64,000 nucleotides of DNA from Thecaphora thlaspeos (GCA_900291925.1 UWYS01000002.1:868001-932000); one strand, 5' to 3'; positions 1 through 11,312 are shown, counted from the stretch's first letter. Notes: generated from the letters alone by a model not told the origin. Program-made: numbers and translations.

Positions 1-69
1 GGGGGCCAGGTAGGGCGATTCAGCTACATCAAGTCGACGGCATCGTCGGTCAGGCAAGATCTCGGGTAC

Positions 70-2796
70 TCACCGATCAATGAGCGGCCTGCCGCCGTGT
101 ATGGTGCCCATCTCGTCCACCTGTCCCCACACGACGAAATCAGCCTCATCCTGCGTTGTCCCGCCTATCGTCCTGCCCGGCTCCCTCTCGCCCGCTCTCG
201 CACTGACGCCTGCGGCTCCAGCTCCAAGATTGCTAAACGGATTCCTCAGTCCTTCCTCTGTCGTCCGCTGCGACTGTGGTTTGGGCACGCCGAATAGCGT
301 ATCGTCCTCGATGCTTCGCCCACCGCCACCGCCCACGCGCGAGTTTGAAGAGACGCTCGAACTCGTCCAGCCCGTACTGGTGGACTGGTCGCACGCCTGA
401 CTCAAGACCGAGTAGCGCGAACTCGCAGCTGAAGGAGGGGGTTGCATGTCCTCTTCCTCTTCCTCCAGGTCGTCTTCCGAGTCGAGCGACGAGTCTTCGT
501 CGGAATCTTCGTCGTCTTCCTCCTCCGGCAGCGCGTGGATCGGCCCACCGCCCAGCGCGACGGCCGACAGCTTCGTCCCCAGGTTCTGAGGCACCTTCTC
601 GTCCTCGTCGTCCGACGACGAACGTCCGTGACGTCGCCCCGCAGTCAGCCCTTCGTCCTCGTCCATCAGCATCGCAGCGGCGCTGGACGTCACCGATCCC
701 TCCAGATCGGCGCCGCTCGGTCCGCGTCGCAGGAGACTGGCGCTCGAATTGGCGGCAAACGAGCCGGCCTGCGGCGTCACCTCGGGCGTCGTCGACATGC
801 GCGGTCTCGAAGTAGTGGTGGCCCCGCCGCCGCCGGCAGAGAGCGGGGGGCCCTTTTTCGTGAGCGTCGGCGGGGTAGGCATGCTGTCGCGACGACGGTG
901 AAAACCAGCTGCGGCGGCGGCGCGCGAGACGGCCTTTGCTTCTTTCTTGGTACGCGAGAGGGGCGTCCCCACCGGCCCGGCTGGTCGAGCGCTGCTGCCA
1001 CTCGCCCGACTGTGGACGCTGCTGACGCTGCCGGGCACGAGCACGCCCTTGCGCCTTTCCGTCCCTGCCTGACTTGGCGTACCCACGTCGTCGTTGTCGA
1101 CCCGCATCGCGGCTGCGGCGGATCGCAGGTTGGCCTGGCCGGTCGAGCGCGAGGCTCCCACGCTTTTTAGCAGGTCTTCAACCATCAGTCTCGCCGCCTC
1201 CTTTGCCGGCGTCTTGGCGTACTTGCTCTGCGGCACCGAAAACTGCATCGTCACGGGTGGAGACATTCCCGCAGGCCAACCAAAGGAGTCGGCATCCTCG
1301 CCCGAGTCCCACTCCGACGCCGTGTCCCCTTCACCCTTGTTGGCCTTGCCGCGACGGTTGCTGTCGGGGACAGAGGCTTTACCCTTGTCCGCGCCTTTGC
1401 CCGCGCCGCCCTTTTGCACCCTGGCGTTTAGCGGCGTCTTGCGTAGATCGACGATGCCGTTCCACATCTTGACGCTGGCCGGCTGTGCAAAGGGGTTCTG
1501 CGTCGACGAGCTGCCGCGAGGCGTCACCTCGAAGCGCGTGAGCGAGCTGCGTGGTTTGCGTCCGCCGCCGACACCGCCAGCGCCGCTCGCGGTGGCATCG
1601 CGTTTGCGCTGTTCCTGGTTTAGCACCTTGTGGAGCAGAGGTCCCCGCGCGCGAGACGTAGCCGCCGACGCCGGCGGCTTCTTTGCGTTCCGGCTCGGCG
1701 AGCTCGAAGAAGCAATGTGCTTCGACAGGCGCGGAGGCGGGGCGATGGGCGATGTATCAGTGAGGTCCGCCTCATCGGGGTCGCGATGCAAAATATCGAG
1801 GTCCTCGACTTCCCGTGCGAGTGCGGAGCGGTCCATCTCGATCGTCTCGTCGTTGGTGACGTCGTCGTAGTAGACCTTGTCGGTGGCGCCCTGGCGGCGA
1901 TTTGACGCGAGGTCGCGCTGACGCTGGTGCGACTGGAGGACGCTGTCGTTGGCGCTGTCGTCTGGCCGGCCGAGATCCTGGGTCAGATCCCGGCGTAACC
2001 TTTCGAACGGCGACTCGGTCGGGTCGGCGGCGTGTATCGATGTATCACCGCGAGGATCCTGGCGGCCCTGCTGCTGCTGCTGGAGCTTCTTCTTGTGCGC
2101 TTCGCGCCTCGCAGCTGCCGCCATCGATGCGTTGCTGAAGCGGGGCGGCGAGCTGGCTCGGGGGAGGCCGCCGGTTGAGTAGAAGGTGTTGGCCTCGCCG
2201 CTGTCGTCTGCCGCGCCGCCGAGAGTTTCGACCGGTGCTGCGGCTCCACGGCGTGGCGTGGAGCGGTCCGGCGACTGGTGGTACAGCTCGGCGCCGGCGT
2301 CGGAACGCGGAGATGCGGTGATATCGTCGCTATTGAAGGTAGTGTGCGCCTCGGAGTCACCGTCGTGTGTGGTGCTTTGCTCATACGACGCATCTCCCCG
2401 CCCGACCTTGCTGCCATCGTCGTCGTCATCGTATGCATCACCATGCTCGTCTGCGCGAGCGGTGAGTGCGACGTCGGCCGAGACTTCGAAGAACTGCTTC
2501 CAGAATTTTGCGCCCTGCCATGTGCGCGCGCTCGCGACGCCGTAGCGGTTGAGAGCGGGGAGTATGCGGGATGTAACGATCTGGTGGCATGTGGTGAAGT
2601 TCTGGTCGATTTCCTGTAGCGTCGAAGTGATTTCCTGATCGAGCTGGAGGATCTGGGTCGAGATGGGGACGTTGGGGCCGAAAGCAGAGCCGGCGGAGGC
2701 TGCGCCCGATGGATTGGAGGAGGCGGCAGTTGATGCGGCCATCGCCATGGCGCCTGGCCCGCCCGGGTAGAGCGACTGGCGTGGCTGGCCGTACAT
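70..2796 (-). CDS. ASK1: DASH complex subunit Ask1-like protein, 908 aa
   Basis: Outer kinetochore protein. Family knowledge: Ask1 is a subunit of the DASH/Dam1 ring, which couples kinetochores to spindle microtubules in fungi. The Ask1 signature lies near the N-terminus (about residues 45-110): a helix with LDQEITSTLQEIDQNF, then a HQIVTSRILP segment and a W..AKFWKQFFE segment. The rest (about 800 residues) is low-complexity, rich in Ser, Pro and acidic runs, with many SP/TP sites that could be Cdk targets. Yeast Ask1 is only about 290 aa, so the protein is greatly expanded. The start is the ATG at 2796 with no interruption to the stop at 70-72. That stop overlaps a perfect splice donor (GTGAGT at 68-73, minus strand). 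If the 50-base intron to an AG at 24-25 is removed, the protein still ends LIDR, with the stop at 20-22, so the C-terminus is stable either way. Confidence 0.85.
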   Translation of the reverse strand: MYGQPRQSLYPGGPGAMAMAASTAASSNPSGAASAGSAFGPNVPISTQILQLDQEITSTLQEIDQNFTTCHQIVTSRILPALNRYGVASARTWQGAKFWKQFFEVSADVALTARADEHGDAYDDDDDGSKVGRGDASYEQSTTHDGDSEAHTTFNSDDITASPRSDAGAELYHQSPDRSTPRRGAAAPVETLGGAADDSGEANTFYSTGGLPRASSPPRFSNASMAAAARREAHKKKLQQQQQGRQDPRGDTSIHAADPTESPFERLRRDLTQDLGRPDDSANDSVLQSHQRQRDLASNRRQGATDKVYYDDVTNDETIEMDRSALAREVEDLDILHRDPDEADLTDTSPIAPPPRLSKHIASSSSPSRNAKKPPASAATSRARGPLLHKVLNQEQRKRDATASGAGGVGGGRKPRSSLTRFEVTPRGSSSTQNPFAQPASVKMWNGIVDLRKTPLNARVQKGGAGKGADKGKASVPDSNRRGKANKGEGDTASEWDSGEDADSFGWPAGMSPPVTMQFSVPQSKYAKTPAKEAARLMVEDLLKSVGASRSTGQANLRSAAAAMRVDNDDVGTPSQAGTERRKGVLVPGSVSSVHSRASGSSARPAGPVGTPLSRTKKEAKAVSRAAAAAGFHRRRDSMPTPPTLTKKGPPLSAGGGGATTTSRPRMSTTPEVTPQAGSFAANSSASLLRRGPSGADLEGSVTSSAAAMLMDEDEGLTAGRRHGRSSSDDEDEKVPQNLGTKLSAVALGGGPIHALPEEEDDEDSDEDSSLDSEDDLEEEEEDMQPPPSAASSRYSVLSQACDQSTSTGWTSSSVSSNSRVGGGGGRSIEDDTLFGVPKPQSQRTTEEGLRNPFSNLGAGAAGVSARAGEREPGRTIGGTTQDEADFVVWGQVDEMGTIHGGRPLIDR

Positions 2797-2978
2797 TGGC
2801 GGGTGGTTGTGGTGGTGGTGTGGATGCTGGTCGATGTGTGCGAGGCGAGATTAGGAGATGAGGTCACGGGCGCAATCTTACGGAAGGAAGGGCGGAAGAT
2901 GACGCGCCGAGAGCGGGTGTCGACGTGATGGTGGTGGGAAGGTGGATGTGATGGCGGGTGTTGGTCCGAGAGGGTACC

Positions 2979-3015
<37 letters not shown>

Positions 3016-3326
3016 TGCTTTCCCCACCTGCCGGCGCGCGGGTCCGTCCGCGCGGCGCGTCGCGAAGCCGCACGCCGCCCTGTATTGACGTTCTGATTTC
3101 TTGATTATTCGCCCGGCGCTGCACTCATCCACAGACCAGGACTATGCTTACTTTTAGGCGCACGACGAGACAAGACACGTCGACGATGGCAAGCGACGAG
3201 CGACAGCGAACAGATACCGAAAGAGAGACGAGAGAGGCATGAGACTGATTCGGCCAGGACGTCATCATCAACAAACATAGAATACAGTAAGAAACGACAA
3301 CGACAACAACCCACACCAACGACCTC
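2797..3326. promoter_or_regulatory. Gap between ASK1 and SDS23-like genes
   Basis: This stretch upstream of ASK1 (minus) and downstream of the SDS23-like gene (minus) has no convincing coding sequence. It should hold the ASK1 promoter and the neighbour's 3' end. The only clear structure is a GT dinucleotide run. Confidence 0.4.
2983..3014. repeat. (GT)16 microsatellite
   Basis: An uninterrupted run of 16 GT units about 190 bases upstream of the ASK1 start. Confidence 0.95.
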
Positions 3327-5651
3327 CTAGCAGCTCGATGACGCCTGCAGCGCGGCGCAGTGGGCCAAAAAGCACAGCATGGCGTCGGCGCTCAGGTGGA
3401 AGCGAACAGGCGCGAGGCTCGTACCTTCGGTGTATGCCGTCGCCCAGCCCGTCATCGCGACGTGGTGCGACGGTGACTGCGACTGCGACGCGCCAGCACC
3501 AGCACCGCTACCGCCAAGCGTCGATCCGCTCGTCGCCGTGCTCGCGCTCTGCTGGCCCCAGCTTCCCTCACCTCCGCCGCGGATCGACGACGAGGACGAG
3601 GACGAGGTCGAGACCGACAGGCTCGACGACCTCGATAGGCTCGCGGCTGACTCGTGCAGCGCAAGACCCGTCGTTCCTGCACCGCTTTGGCGAGGCACGC
3701 CCTCGCGTCGCCACGAAGTTGCATCAGAGTTGATGACGCCGACCAGCGACATCGACCTCGGACGGTGGCATCGCACGAATCCAGGTCCGCCCACCGCGGC
3801 CGAAATGGGCGGCGACGTCGACGACGAAAATGAGCTGGCGAGGGCGAGGGCAGAGCTCGACGGTGACTTGCTCTGCTGCTGCGAAGCGCGAGCGGCGGCT
3901 GTGGCCGACTCGCCGCCCTCGGGCGCTACAAACGCCTTGGACAACGACGTTCCCCCTCCTACCGCGCCCGAAGCCGACGAGGGTCCTCGATAGCGCGGTG
4001 TCGTAGAACTTGAACGCCGATGGTTGCTCGCCTTCGCCCCGGCTGCGACAGAAGATCCAGCTGCGGCCGCCCCGCTCTGGCTGCCATTGCTGTCGCCGTC
4101 GTGAATTGATCCCGCTTTGGCGTTCCCCTTAACGGTGGCGTCGATGTGAAAGGTCCACGGGTCTAGCTCTCTAGTGGGCGAAGAGGGCGAAATCGCCGGC
4201 AGCGGCGGCGTCATGGCGGGGACGAGGTCATCGAGCACGAAAATACCCTGCGCCGACGTCGTCAGCATCAGCGAGACGGCCCGGGACAGGAGCGAGCTCA
4301 GGCTGACGCTGACGGCGGGGTGAGTGTCCTTGCCATCCGTGCCCTCGGGCCGCCTCGAGCGCATCGTCTTGACCAGCGCCGCTAGCGGTGTGTTGAGAAT
4401 TTTGCGGCTCTCGGCCCGGATCACCTCATAGGCCAGCTCGGCTGAAGAGAGCGGCGACAACAGCACGCCGCGGGCGTCGAGGGTTGCCACGCTCTGCAGC
4501 GCTTCGGCATTCATTAGCGTCATGGCATCGAGCACGGATTTGTCGCTGCTGATGGGCCTCGCTGCGCTGGTGAAGCTGAGCGAGGAGAGCTCATCGAGGC
4601 GCTCCGACAGCACGGCGGCGATCGTCTCGTCCCGGTTCGCTTCGCGAGCGAGGAAGTCGAGGACGTCGGTGGAGCTGATGAGCCCTAGGGGTGCATCAGC
4701 TTGCGCTTGCGATGGCTCATCTCTGCCGTCGCTGTGGACGACAGCGACGTAGCCGACACCAGGCTCGGTGAGATGTGAGATGATCTCATCGAGGGTGCTG
4801 TCCGGCGAGACGACGCGTAGCCTGTTCAGGCCGCTCAGGTTGGCGACGAGGCCAGCGCTGACCGTCTTCTTGGCTTTCGTCCGAGCCGCGATCATGGCCA
4901 GCTGCTCGCAGGGAGGCGTGGCCGATGGGTAGAGGGGTCGAGCCTTGCCAATGCCGGGAGAGGAGGGGGGCGAGGTGTATGCCGAGGCCCTGTCGCCAGA
5001 GCTCTTCGAATGCGGGCAGAAGAGGAGGCAGAGGAAGCTGTGGATGTCTTCCAGGCTGAGAACGCCGCTGTAGGGAGAGCTTTGGCTGTCACTGTTGCGG
5101 CTGCTGCTTTCGACAGCATGCGGTACCGACGTTCCAATGATGCTGCCCTCTGAACGCCGTAGGAGGATCGATCCGCGGTCCGGGCACTTGGCGAGGTGCT
5201 GGCAAGCGATGTCTATGTCGGTATCTAGCGCGAGCAAGTACGGCTCCCTGGCGGCAGCAGGGCAATTCTCAAGAAAGCTGCGTGCGGTGATGGAGCTGAG
5301 CCTGGTGCGTAGCGCCTCTGCGCGCTTGGCGTCGACGGGCATGATGCCGTCATGTCCTGCGCTTCGACGTCGTTCTGGCTCGACCGATATGTCGAATGCG
5401 ACGTCGGGGAGGAGCAGCTCGGTAAGCATATCGATGCGGCTGGCCCTGCGGCTGTGTCCTCCTGTCTGCCGCGTCTGCTTGGGCGAGCCGGCCGAGGATG
5501 CAAGGGTGCTGCTGGCGGCGGGGGGGAAGTCGGGCTTCTGGTGGTGGTGATGGTGGTGTGAAGCTTCGGTGGTGGCCTTGCGGCTGCCCTGGCGCATCGA
5601 GCGAGGGGGCGACGCCTGGATCGCAATCGGGACCGCAGCCGGGGTCGACAT
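3327..5651 (-). CDS. SDS23: CBS-domain protein, Sds23/Moc1-like, 774 aa
   Basis: Probable signalling regulator. In the middle (about residues 200-480) there are successive CBS-type units, recognisable by phrases such as VSPDSTLDEIISHL, GYVAVVHSDG, LGLISSTDVLDFLA, DKSVLDAMTLMN and AQGIFVLDD. This arrangement of about four CBS repeats matches Sds23/Moc1 proteins, which in yeasts act on PP2A-type phosphatase and APC/C control and in nutrient responses. The ends are Ser-rich and disordered. A six-histidine run (SHHHHHHQ) lies near residue 35. The start is the ATG at 5651: an in-frame TAG sits just upstream and the codon at 5660 is TTG. It is single-exon and divergent from ADE2. The CBS assignment is firm. 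The Sds23 identity is an inference, because other CBS proteins cannot be excluded by eye. Confidence 0.7.
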   Translation of the reverse strand: MSTPAAVPIAIQASPPRSMRQGSRKATTEASHHHHHHQKPDFPPAASSTLASSAGSPKQTRQTGGHSRRASRIDMLTELLLPDVAFDISVEPERRRSAGHDGIMPVDAKRAEALRTRLSSITARSFLENCPAAAREPYLLALDTDIDIACQHLAKCPDRGSILLRRSEGSIIGTSVPHAVESSSRNSDSQSSPYSGVLSLEDIHSFLCLLFCPHSKSSGDRASAYTSPPSSPGIGKARPLYPSATPPCEQLAMIAARTKAKKTVSAGLVANLSGLNRLRVVSPDSTLDEIISHLTEPGVGYVAVVHSDGRDEPSQAQADAPLGLISSTDVLDFLAREANRDETIAAVLSERLDELSSLSFTSAARPISSDKSVLDAMTLMNAEALQSVATLDARGVLLSPLSSAELAYEVIRAESRKILNTPLAALVKTMRSRRPEGTDGKDTHPAVSVSLSSLLSRAVSLMLTTSAQGIFVLDDLVPAMTPPLPAISPSSPTRELDPWTFHIDATVKGNAKAGSIHDGDSNGSQSGAAAAGSSVAAGAKASNHRRSSSTTPRYRGPSSASGAVGGGTSLSKAFVAPEGGESATAAARASQQQSKSPSSSALALASSFSSSTSPPISAAVGGPGFVRCHRPRSMSLVGVINSDATSWRREGVPRQSGAGTTGLALHESAASLSRSSSLSVSTSSSSSSSIRGGGEGSWGQQSASTATSGSTLGGSGAGAGASQSQSPSHHVAMTGWATAYTEGTSLAPVRFHLSADAMLCFLAHCAALQASSSC

Positions 5652-6203
5652 GTGCGGCAACTATGGGATCGCCTGCTTGACTGCTTGTCCTGTCAGTGCC
5701 GGACCTGCTCTAGCGAGGGAGATCGAGGGCGAGGTGTTGAGGGGGGGGGAGGAGGGGTACGATCGAGAGCGAGTGGAGGCTGCCGGTGGTGCGGGCGATG
5801 GGGAAGAGGAGAGTGGGAGAACGAGGCGAGGCGATCAGCATTTTATTACATGAGAGCACGGAAGAATGAAAGGTGGCTCACAAAGTGGGCGTGCTCGGAG
5901 GGGTCCACAGCAAGCAAGGCCAGCGCTCTGAGAGGAGGTGGGAGGGGGATGCCGCTGCGCTGCGCCTCCGTAAGCTGTGGAGAGAGCGGCCCTGCGCTCG
6001 CTGCCTCCACACCACAGCGGGCGAGGCCGAGGCGAGGCGAGACGAGGCGGGGCAGGGCGAGTCGCTGCTGGGACAGGGGAGCCGCAGCGATAAGGCGTCA
6101 AGGAAAGACGAGGCGAGGCGAGGTGTGGAGAGAGAGTGGATGATGTCACATGGCCTCGGTTGGAATCGACTGGAAATGTGAATTGAGAATTAGAGCGGCT
6201 CCT

Positions 6204-6230
6204 TGCTGCTGCTGCTGCTGCTGCTGCTGC
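6204..6230. repeat. (TGC)9 trinucleotide repeat
   Basis: Nine uninterrupted TGC units in the ADE2 upstream region. Confidence 0.95.
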
Positions 6231-6396
6231 GCTGTTCGTCGTTGCGGATTAATGCAACGAGCAAGTGGGCGGGCTGCTGCAGCGGCGCTCTCCGCTAATC
6301 CCTGCGCCCAGAGGCACCAGAGGCAGAGGCCAAGGAGCAGCCCAGCCCAGCAGGAGGCCCAAGCGGCTGCCCTGCCTTTCCCAAAGTACAGTCCTA

Positions 6397-6398
<2 letters not shown>

Positions 6399-6434
<36 letters not shown>
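6399..6434. repeat. (CT)18 microsatellite
   Basis: Pyrimidine dinucleotide run about 610 bases upstream of the ADE2 start. CT-rich tracts are common near fungal transcription start sites. Confidence 0.9.
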
Positions 6435-6439
<5 letters not shown>

Positions 6440-7046
6440 TCCGTACCCCGCCCGCTCTGCTCTGCTCCAACGTCGCCGCGCCCCTCGCTGCCTGCCGCCC
6501 TCTTTCGCCCGGATCAACTGGCGAGAGAGCTTGGGCCCCGTCGGTCTGCCGCTCAGAAGGCGTCACGACAGAGCCTCTCCCCACAAGCCATGCCTTATGG
6601 GCTTCCCGTACCCTACTGTACTGTACTGTATGGACTGTATCGGCTTATGTTATGTAGCGCAACAGAGATGCACGTCACAGGTCACGCCTGGCGCCAGCCG
6701 CCTGTCGACAGGTCTTGCGGCCAACAGAAGAGTCGAGGTCTACAGCGCCGAAAGAATTTCAATGTCGTCGAGGCCGTTGCGACGCCGCGCTGCGTGTCGG
6801 AAACAAGGCGCAGCCGCGCTGATGGGTTTCTCGTCCGAAAAAGAAGATCAAAATTCTCGTCCGCCCCGCCCTCGCCGTGCGCAGGAGTCACTTCTCCACA
6901 ACAGAAGTTCAAGAAGCCGCGCCCAAAGATGTCCGCCCGTCCCACCCGTCTGTCCGTCTACCGACCGACGCATCCCCCTTTCGGCTCACATCCCACCTCC
7001 CCTCATATATCCCTCGCCCCCTCTCACCATCCTCTCAGCCACCACA

Positions 7047-9081
7047 ATGGAACAGAGGGTCGTCGGTGTCCTTGGCGCCGGCCAGCTCGGACGCATGTTC
7101 GTCGAGGCCGCCGCCCGCCTCAACGTCCAGGTACGCCTCCTCGACGTTGGCGACACAGCGCCCGCCAAGCAGATCAACTACGCACCCAAACCCCACGGCT
7201 CCGGCTCGCAGCACGTCGACGGCAGCTTCACCGACCCGGCCAAGATCCGCGAACTCGCCTCCAACGTCGACATTCTCACCATCGAGATCGAGCACGTCGA
7301 TGCCGCACAGCTCCAGCAGGTCCTCGACCAGAAGCTCGTCGACGCCGTCCACCCGCTCCCTGCGACCATCGCGCTGATCCAGGACAAGTACGCACAGAAG
7401 ATCCACCTCGCCGCAAGAGGGCTGCCGCTTGCCGAATACGTGGCTGTCGGACCCGAGCACATCACCGCCTCGTCCGACGCCGCCGCTACCAGCAAGACCC
7501 AGGAGCAGAGCGTCGCCGAGGCCGGCAGCGCCTTTGGCTACCCGCTGATGCTCAAGTCGAGGACCCAGGCGTACGATGGGAAGGGCAACTTTGTCGTCCG
7601 GTCGCCCGAGCAGGCGGCCGAGGCAGTCGCCGCGCTCGGCGGCGGCAGGCGCGGGCTGTATGCTGAGAAGTGGGCACGCTTCGAGCGCGAGATTGCCGTC
7701 ATGGTGGTCCGCAGCGCTTCCGGTGAGGTGCGCGCCTACCCGGCGGTCGAGACGGTGCACAGGAATAGCATCTGCCACACTGTCTTTGCGCCGCTCCGCG
7801 TCCCCGACGCCGATGTCGAGAGGCGAGCGAGGGAGATCGCCGAGCAGGCGGTGGCCACCTTTGGTGGGGCCGGCGTCTTTGGCGTCGAGATGTTCCAGAT
7901 GCCCGGAGGCGAGCTGTTGATCAACGAGATCGCGCCGAGGCCCCACAACAGTGGTCACTACACCATCGAGGCGACCGAGACGAGCCAGTACGAGAATCAC
8001 CTCCGCGCCATCCTCGGCATGCCGCTGGGAAGCACCGCGCTCAAGGTCCCCTCGGCGGCCATGATCAATATCCTTGGCCTCGCCGACTCGGACAAGGACG
8101 CGGAGGCGGTGGTCAAGACGCTAGCGCCGGCGGCCATCAGCCTCGACGTACCCGGGGCGACGTGCCACCTGTACGGCAAGGCGGGCTGCCGCAAGGGGCG
8201 GAAGATGGGCCACATCACTGTCGTTGGTCAGAGTGATGCCCAGGTCCGCGAGAGGTTGGCCATCATCGACCGCGCGCTCGACGAGGCGACCGAGCTGGCT
8301 GAAAAGGGAGGCCGGCTCCCCACCGGCCTCACCCTTGCCGGCGTCAGCAACGCCTCGACGTCCAGCATCTCCACCACATTAACCACCCCGGCGCCCAAGT
8401 CGGCGGTCGACTTTGCCCACCCGCAGCCGCTGGTCGGTATCATCATGGGCTCGGACAGCGACCTCCCCGTGATGCTTCCCGCCGCCGAGATCCTCAAAAA
8501 GTTCAACGTGCCCTTCGAGCTGACCATCGTCAGCGCACATCGCACGCCCGATCGCATGAGGACCTACGCCCGCAGCACCCCTGCCAGGGGCCTGAGGGCC
8601 ATCATCGCCGGCGCCGGCGGGGCGGCCCACCTGCCCGGTATGGTGGCGGCGCAGACGGCGCTCCCCGTCATCGGCGTCCCGGTCAAGGGCAGTGTGCTGG
8701 ACGGCGTCGACTCGCTCCACAGCATCGTTCAGATGCCGGTAAGTTTGAGGCCACCTTCCCTATCGCCTTGGCTGCTTCGACTACCCGACTGAACCCTTCG
8801 TCTTGTCTCTCGCTGACTCCCCTTGCAACCGGCTCCACTCGGCCTCGATCGCCGCCCCGCGCAACGCAACGCCACTGTCTTGCTAGCGAGGTATTCCCGT
8901 GGCGAGCGTTGCCATTAACAACAGCACCAACGCCGCGCTGCTGGCGATCCGCATCCTGGGCGCCGCGGACCCGGCCTACCTGGAGAAGATGCAGGTCTAC
9001 ATGGACGAGATGGAGCAGGAAGTCAATGGCAAGATCGGGAAGCTGGGCGAGCTGGGCTGGGACTATGTTTTTAAGAAGTAG
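7047..9081 (+). CDS. ADE2: Phosphoribosylaminoimidazole carboxylase (PurK-PurE fusion), 628 aa
   Basis: Purine biosynthesis: converts aminoimidazole ribonucleotide (AIR) to its carboxylated form CAIR. Two domains are visible. The N-terminal PurK-type ATP-grasp part (residues about 1-390) starts with [11 protein letters not shown] and contains [15 protein letters not shown] and [13 protein letters not shown]. The C-terminal PurE mutase part (about 460-628) has [19 protein letters not shown] and [15 protein letters not shown]. Length is close to yeast Ade2 (571 aa). The ATG at 7047 (context ACCACAATGG) gives the conserved N-terminus. One phase-0 intron, 8739-8886, splits the PurE motif MPRGIPVA: the donor GTAAGT follows CCG, and the acceptor TTGCTAG precedes CGA. 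Reading into the intron gives a spurious end at 8792. All active-site motifs are intact. Loss of this enzyme gives red pigmented colonies in yeasts. Confidence 0.97.
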
Positions 9082-11312
9082 CGGTAGAGTACGTACTGTA
9101 GTGTGCAAGAAGCACTTCAGCCACATCGATTGCATATTGCAAGTTGCCCATTTTAGAGTTACACCGCAGACAGCTTGGCTCTGGTACAACAATCGATTCA
9201 TCTTGCGCACAGCATCACGTCGTCGCCCAGGCCGGAGCATGAGTGGACCGAGAAGGCGCCAGTCACACGATCCGCCAGGAGGGTTACAGCTGGCGCTCGT
9301 CTTCGCCTTATGTCATTGACGAACCGTGCCCAAGGAGATCACATCCTGCCATGAGCTTGACGAGAGCCTGTCCTGAGTAAGGGACGGCTGGCTACGTCGG
9401 GTGTCATGGGAAAGAGGTCGGTCCTGGAGGTGGTTCAGCGGAAGCTCTACTTGGCACCTTCGACGTCCGACTTGCTTCCTTTCGCCCGCCAAAGGGATCT
9501 CTCTCAGGACTGAAAGGAGACCTACCATCTCGCCTGCTGAGTATCACATGTCCCCTCCCTCTCTGCCCGTAGCCTCCGACTCACTGCACGTTCCTCGAAC
9601 ATACACGGGCGGGTATGCAAGAAGGAGCCGGGCGCTGTATCTCTCGTAACTGGCTGTAATGTGCATGTGTTGAATGGAGCAACGCACGCGCCAGGCCGAG
9701 ACGGTCATGTTCGGGATGGATGCCATGCCGCGGCCGTTCCCCTGGCGTGAGACACGACATGGAAGGAAGAAAGGATGGTACATATGAGACAGAAGAAGGC
9801 ATTTCCCGCCGCGCGAGCCGGTACATGTCGAACAAGGCGATATGATGGTATGGTATGGTGCCCCGGACGAGGCCACGCTACCTATAGGCCCTGCCTCTCT
9901 CCAAGCCATCCCTTGCAGCGTTCGGTCGAGTTCACTCGATAAACCGGCGTTTGGGCTTTGTCCTTTGTGCTGTAGCTCTCCTTCCCATTCTGTTACAACG
10001 AACTATAACCCACTTTTGGGGCTACGGGAGTCAGTGAATTAAAAGCTCCAGCTCACGGTCGACAGGTCTTGACCCCATGGAAAGAGCACCCTGCGTGGCG
10101 ATGCCAACGCAGCCGAACACCTTAGAGCAGGCTCAAGGGTTGCGGCGCTCTCAGCACAATTTAGCCATCCACATCGCCGCTGTTGAGGAAGTTTTTTCTT
10201 TTTTCTTTTTGCTTCGCCCACGCCGCGCGCACCGCCTCTCTCTCACACCCACGCTGCGAACAAGCATGATCTCGGTCCCCTTTGTCGTCGCAAAGGTACA
10301 GCAATTGATTCCAGCCTTGGGTTGCTTTTCTCTTGCTTGACCTTCATGCTTCAGCCCAGCATTGGACCGATCCAGTCTCCGCCACGGTAGCGCTATCGTC
10401 CGTTGTAAGTCGCTATTGAAGCATCTCACCTCGTGCTTTCTTGCCCTGTGGTTCGTCGGCGAGATCTTGCTAGATCCCGGTCATCGATGGATGGCCGACT
10501 TTCTGGCGCCGAGAGAAAACGCTCGATTGGGCAGTTGGTGCCACTCCATCTGAGAACAAATAGAAAAGTAAATAAAAAATGGTCCCGGACCCCGTCGCTG
10601 TAAGATCAACTCGAGGGCCCTAGCGCACGAAACCCACAGAGCGACTTGACCGCCTGCTTCTTGCCTATTTCAGCGAACTTGTCGAAGATTTACTGTACAG
10701 GGCTGGCTGACTGGTTGAAGTCACACAAACCCATATATATTTCATTCAGCGCGGACAAGCACACAAAGCGCCATGACTGTCCCTGTAGGCATGATGGACT
10801 AACCATGCGCGGGCGTAGGTGCTCAAGGGGCCACCAGCATCGGGCGGCAACATGCGGGTCGCAGGGCCCGCTCCCCTCCCCGCTACTTGCAAGATCGATG
10901 GATGATGATAAAGGTCATGGTCATGGTCATGGTGCTGACGAAGACGACGACGGCGGAGGCGATGCGAAGACACATGCATGGTGAAGGGCGGAGCAGCGAG
11001 GGAGGCCGTCTCCCGTCGCATCGTGGGCCGCCTGGACACGAGGTGACTTCAACGCGCGGTGGGTTGAGCCATCGACCTCTTTCCCCTCGGGACCCAGGCT
11101 GAATTTCCGCTCCTGTTTTGCAACCCCGCAACCGGCTCGGTGATCCTTGCCGCCTTTCCAGGGCCCTCCTGCCTGGTCTTCATTCCGCTGCCACTCTTTC
11201 CAACGTGCTGCGCCGTGCTGTGTTCCCATGCCCGCCAGAAATTTAGGGTTCAGGCGTAGACGGGCGTTGCCATCTCTGTATCTGTATCCTCTCTCATGTC
11301 GGAAGCGCCGAT

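Larger units (their letters stand above)
5652..7046. promoter_or_regulatory. Divergent promoter region SDS23-like / ADE2
   Basis: About 1.4 kb between two divergently transcribed genes. The ADE2 frame stays open upstream to 6150, but the translation is low-complexity (Ser-Leu and Cys runs from microsatellites) with no family similarity, so it is treated as leader. It contains (TGC)9, (CT)18 and three overlapping TACTGTA motifs at 6614-6630. Confidence 0.5.

Noticed and set aside
442..1170. Long opposite-strand ORFs inside genes (e.g. here, 13688-15187, 7035-8000, 57639-58784)
   Set aside because: These are shadows of GC-rich coding sequence on the other strand. Their translations are Arg/Ala/Pro-biased with no domains.
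5490..5560. His-rich stretch of the SDS23-like protein as an engineered His tag
   Set aside because: It lies inside a natural Ser/His/Pro-rich disordered N-terminus. Nothing else suggests vector sequence.
6150..7046. Open frame continuous with ADE2 giving an 880-residue protein
   Set aside because: The extra 299 residues come from microsatellites and promoter sequence. The ATG at 7047 gives the exact conserved PurK start.
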